Source: Crotophaga sulcirostris (Eukaryota; Chordata; Aves; Cuculiformes; Crotophagidae). From it: DNA of 64,000 bases. A program made the translations under genes and the position numbers. The notes beneath the pieces are model-generated. The model did no database searches. It was not told where the DNA came from and worked only from the letters and a program-made list of their open reading frames with translations. The stretch spans positions 32,858 through 96,857 of the forward strand of contig VYZB01000292.1 in the NCBI GenBank assembly GCA_013397455.1, written 5' to 3'. Shown here piece by piece: positions 62,279-64,000 of this stretch (its first letter is position 1; each line of letters begins with the position of its first letter).

Positions 62279-64000
62279 GAAGCAGAACACTGTGCTGGCC
62301 ACCCACCTTGGACACAAAGCAAATCTAGCCTCCAGGAGTAAACAGCTTCCATTTTGCCTCATGGACCCAGTCCTCTTGGGATGACCACCCTACTGCAGGT
62401 TGGATGCCCTGGACATCTAACACAAGCTGCTTTGGTGGTATCAAAAACCTCATCTACCAGCAAGGTGGCATGGAGGGAGCACAAAGTGAGAGCAAGCCAC
62501 TGAAGCAGAATTTCCAACCCTTCTGCAAACAGCACTGGAGGTTTCTACAGGAAAACCATCAACCATCTCCCCCAACAAAAGTCTTAACTGCCCACTAAAA
62601 TATCTGCTTGCCAGAAACGTTCAACCTGTGTGTGTCACTGCTTTCTGAGTCACATGGGAGGCCTGTATCAGTTTCCCTGCATGAGTCGCATAGAATTAAA
62701 ATGTACAATAGGGTGAGAACATCCATTGCCCAACAGACTGTAGATGCAGAACTCCAGCCACTGTTCCAGTAGTTCCCACAGTGCCCCTCAGATTTCGTGG
62801 CAAGGCGTGAGGTCACCAGACAAGGGCTTCCTAAGGTAGCTGAAATGTTAGTTTGGCCCTTGTGCAACACCTGATGCCGTCTGCGGTTGTATCAAAATCA
62901 ACCTTGACCAATATGATGCAACAGTCTTGGCATAGAGATGCCAGTGTAAATTCTTGCCCTGCAGGACACAGAAACATTATCCAAATGAAGGAGGATCTCT
63001 TTGGGAGAGGTGTACCAGGAAACCCACAAAGCCCTATTTCTCCATACTGCTTTCCTGGTTTCCCCACTCCAATTAACTCACAAATCAGGCTGGATTTATA
63101 GAGGATTTTCATGTTCAGACTCTTGCATAGGACAGAGAAGGTCCTCTCTCTGAATCACTGGCACATTGTCAATGAACTCCTTGTCCTCACTCCTGCTTCT
63201 ATGAAGTTCTGCTGTGGCTTGATCCACATGGAGTTTTCTTTTTTAAACTTATATATGATCTTAATTTTGCAAGCACTGTTCATTGAAAGCAGTATTTTGG
63301 CTCTCCATGTTAAAAAAAAAAAATCAGTCTTTGTTTTCTTTCTCAGGGCTTTAACATTGTTTAGACCTAGTCCCCTCACTTTTTTGCAGTGGATGGGACC
63401 CAAAAGCCCAATAGTTAGGTTCATTTCTTTTCAGTTTGCCCCTGCAGTTTCTACTTGAATGAGGTATTTTGCAGCTGATGCTTCACTCTGCTCTAGCTGT
63501 TTCTAGGCGAAGGAAGTGGCTAATGGGATCAGACCCAATCCTGGCACTCCAGCAATGTAAGCGTTTAATTGTGCCACCCGATTTATCACCTACCAGGCAC
63601 TCCTGTGGTGATACCACTTTGCAGCAGCATCACAGCCACCAACACAGAGGTGATCGACACTGCTTTTTAAGAAGACATCAGCTCTTCAGGGAAAAGTGGG
63701 AATCCAATTATAAAGAAAATTAATTTCTTTTCTGCCATCATTATACTCAATTTGAAAGAAATCTCAGACAGAATGACTAATCAGGCTCCAGCTGACACAA
63801 CCTCAGCTGTTGGCAGCGAGGAGGCAGCCTGGGAGTGGTGAAAGCAAAGCAAAATGGTCACAGATTCCCCACGCCAAGCAGGGACATGCTGCCAGAGCAG
63901 GGGACCCTGTGCAAATTGCTCAAGCAAAGGAGGGAGCACTGAGTCCCTCCACAACACAGAGAAGCACAATAAAAGCTGCTTTCTGCCAGCTGAAAAATCA
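62279..64000. other. Single-copy stretch to the window edge
   Basis: About 1.7 kb without a recognisable gene or repeat. A 12-base poly-A run lies near 63311. The window ends in featureless sequence. Confidence 0.6.

Noticed and set aside
1..64000. tRNA, rRNA, CRISPR array, or endogenous retrovirus coding regions
   Set aside because: No B-box-type tRNA motif in context, no rRNA similarity, no regularly spaced repeats, and no gag/pol-like frames or paired LTRs were seen.

Overview
This window looks like non-coding nuclear DNA from a bird. The main evidence is at least eleven pieces of the avian CR1 LINE family, most carrying the CR1 3' end (copies on the minus strand begin, on the plus strand, with TCATAGAATC-type motifs). 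Older-looking MIR-like SINE remnants, simple repeats and long single-copy AT-rich stretches also fit a vertebrate intron or intergenic region. I cannot name the species. The abundance of one CR1 3'-end type (GGTTTGGGTTGGAAAGG in minus-strand copies) fits a neognath bird, but that is inference.

No protein-coding gene can be supported with confidence. The longest open frames (up to 194 codons) have low-complexity or random-looking translations, and several lie inside antisense CR1 sequence. A few short open blocks sit behind strong 3' splice-site-like sequences. The two most protein-like are at 16420-16474, which ends in a motif resembling the last helix of a PH domain followed by a stop, and 46195-46447. 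They are listed as low-confidence candidate exons. No rRNA, tRNA, CRISPR array, DNA transposon or retroviral coding region was recognised.

Layout: 1-297 is an AAAG microsatellite and A-rich tract followed by an exact 68-bp tandem duplication. 298-12237 is single-copy DNA with a CpG-retaining block near 5.0-5.6 kb. 12238-12782 is a CR1 copy next to a GGTTAT hexamer array. 12783-26509 is single-copy DNA holding the most striking inverted repeat (14297-14357) and a candidate exon. 26510-38828 contains three CR1 copies of differing types, a MIR-like remnant, several perfect short palindromes and a Z-DNA-type tract. 38829-47040 has one CR1 copy, a candidate exon and the best MIR-like element. 47041-64000 is the most CR1-rich part, with six pieces including a close inverted pair at 54-55.5 kb, plus a 20-base poly-C run.

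There is no operon or pathway to describe. The features of most interest are palindromic sites that pair known transcription-factor half-site motifs (homeodomain TAATTA, E-box CAGGTG, T-box AGGTGT, forkhead GTAAATA) and could mark distal regulatory elements. Their conservation cannot be judged without alignment to other genomes.
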